Notes under the pieces: generated by a model
Told to the model about the DNA's origin: nothing
The model's database searches: none
Seen by the model: the letters and a program-made list of their open reading frames with translations, nothing else
Shown: positions 15,509 through 15,742 of the stretch, one piece after another
How the letters are laid out: every line of letters begins with the position of its first letter
Numbering within the stretch: the first letter of the stretch is position 1
Made by a program: the position numbers and the translations under genes
NCBI GenBank assembly: GCA_937890825.1
Contig: CALADS010000006.1
Location: forward strand, 1 to 15,742
Direction: 5' to 3'
Source: an uncultured Bacteroides sp.
GTDB lineage: Bacteria > Bacteroidota > Bacteroidia > Bacteroidales > Bacteroidaceae
Length of the DNA: 15,742 nucleotides

Positions 15509-15670
15509 ATATTTTCAATGCAAACTGCCGAAAGTTTTAGGATAATTAGTAAAATGACGGCATAGCTTTCTCTAAACAGCTATGAGATTACCAAAAACTT
15601 ATATACTCATAAAAAATATCTTTATCATAGTAAAATCTTATGCCTAAGAATACAAAATCTTTAGGTAACA

Positions 15671-15704
15671 ACAAAGCCCCAGCTTGCGAAAGTCGGGGCT
15701 TTGT
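15671..15704. terminator. Hairpin, probable intrinsic terminator
   Basis: ACAAAGCCCC (15671-15680) pairs perfectly with GGGGCTTTGT (15695-15704). The loop can extend the stem further with CTT/AAG pairs around a GCGA tetraloop. On the minus strand the stem is followed by a T-rich tail (TTTGTTGTT), so it most likely terminates transcription coming from a gene right of the window. Confidence 0.65.
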
Positions 15705-15708
15705 GCGT

Positions 15709-15742
15709 AAAAAAAGGAGGTGCGCATTTTGACACACCTCCT
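15709..15742 (-). terminator. Hairpin followed by seven T on the minus strand
   Basis: AGGAGGTG (15715-15722) pairs perfectly with CACCTCCT (15735-15742), and on the minus strand the stem is followed by seven T (A-run 15709-15715). This is a textbook intrinsic terminator for a minus-strand gene ending just beyond the right edge. The stem is GC-rich and may continue past the edge, possibly with a T-run making it bidirectional. Confidence 0.75.

Noticed and set aside
15540..15660. Small RNA or tRNA gene in the right-hand intergenic region
   Set aside because: It holds only a 7-bp inverted repeat (15561-15567 with 15578-15584), with no tRNA-like fold and no promoter box on either strand.
15735..15742. 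3' end of a 16S rRNA gene (CACCTCCT)
   Set aside because: The bases before it do not match the 16S 3' end (no GGAT before CACCTCCT), and it is one arm of a terminator-like hairpin.

Overview
The window looks like chromosomal core sequence from a member of the Bacteroidales, most likely a Bacteroides-type gut anaerobe. The basis is family content and promoters. It carries a GLPGLI-family secreted protein, a DUF3298 lipoprotein, a DUF5686/carboxypeptidase-regulatory outer-membrane protein, a single-chain glycine dehydrogenase and a class-typical RarA. Promoters match the Bacteroidetes -33 TTTG / -7 TAnnTTTG pattern. No transposase, integrase, phage gene, tRNA, rRNA or CRISPR array was seen.

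Layout. (1) At 1-1094, minus strand, a two-gene envelope unit: a GLPGLI protein overlaps by 7 nt the start of a secreted protein with a carboxypeptidase-regulatory-like domain that runs off the left edge. (2) At 1095-1669 is the only large non-coding stretch, a divergent intergenic region. It holds a promoter for each side, an array of four TGCAA-N4-TTGCA-type dyads spaced exactly 22 nt apart, three 11-nt tandem units, and inverted repeats. (3) At 1670-6711, plus strand, lie a DUF3298 lipoprotein, rsmG, an MBL-fold hydrolase and gcvP, tightly spaced and probably one transcript with a hairpin before gcvP. (4) At 6724-6758 a strong hairpin serves as a shared terminator for gcvP and the convergent ugd. 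(5) At 6777-10864, minus strand, an operon runs D-2-hydroxyacid dehydrogenase, YigZ/IMPACT protein, HpaII-family restriction-endonuclease-like protein, ugd. (6) At 10963-15477, minus strand, lie DUF5686 outer-membrane protein, rarA and a nitroreductase. (7) At 15478-15742 are the DUF5686 promoter and two hairpins that probably terminate a minus-strand gene beyond the right edge.

How the genes relate. Most are housekeeping: ribosome modification (rsmG), glycine cleavage (gcvP), 2-hydroxyacid/hydroxypyruvate metabolism, nucleotide-sugar oxidation for surface polysaccharide (ugd) and replication-fork maintenance (rarA), mixed with Bacteroidetes envelope proteins of unknown role. Two items deserve most attention. 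One is the HpaII-family protein, which sits in a housekeeping operon with no methyltransferase in the window and has Arg where I expect the catalytic Lys. The other is the phased 22-nt dyad array between the divergent promoters.
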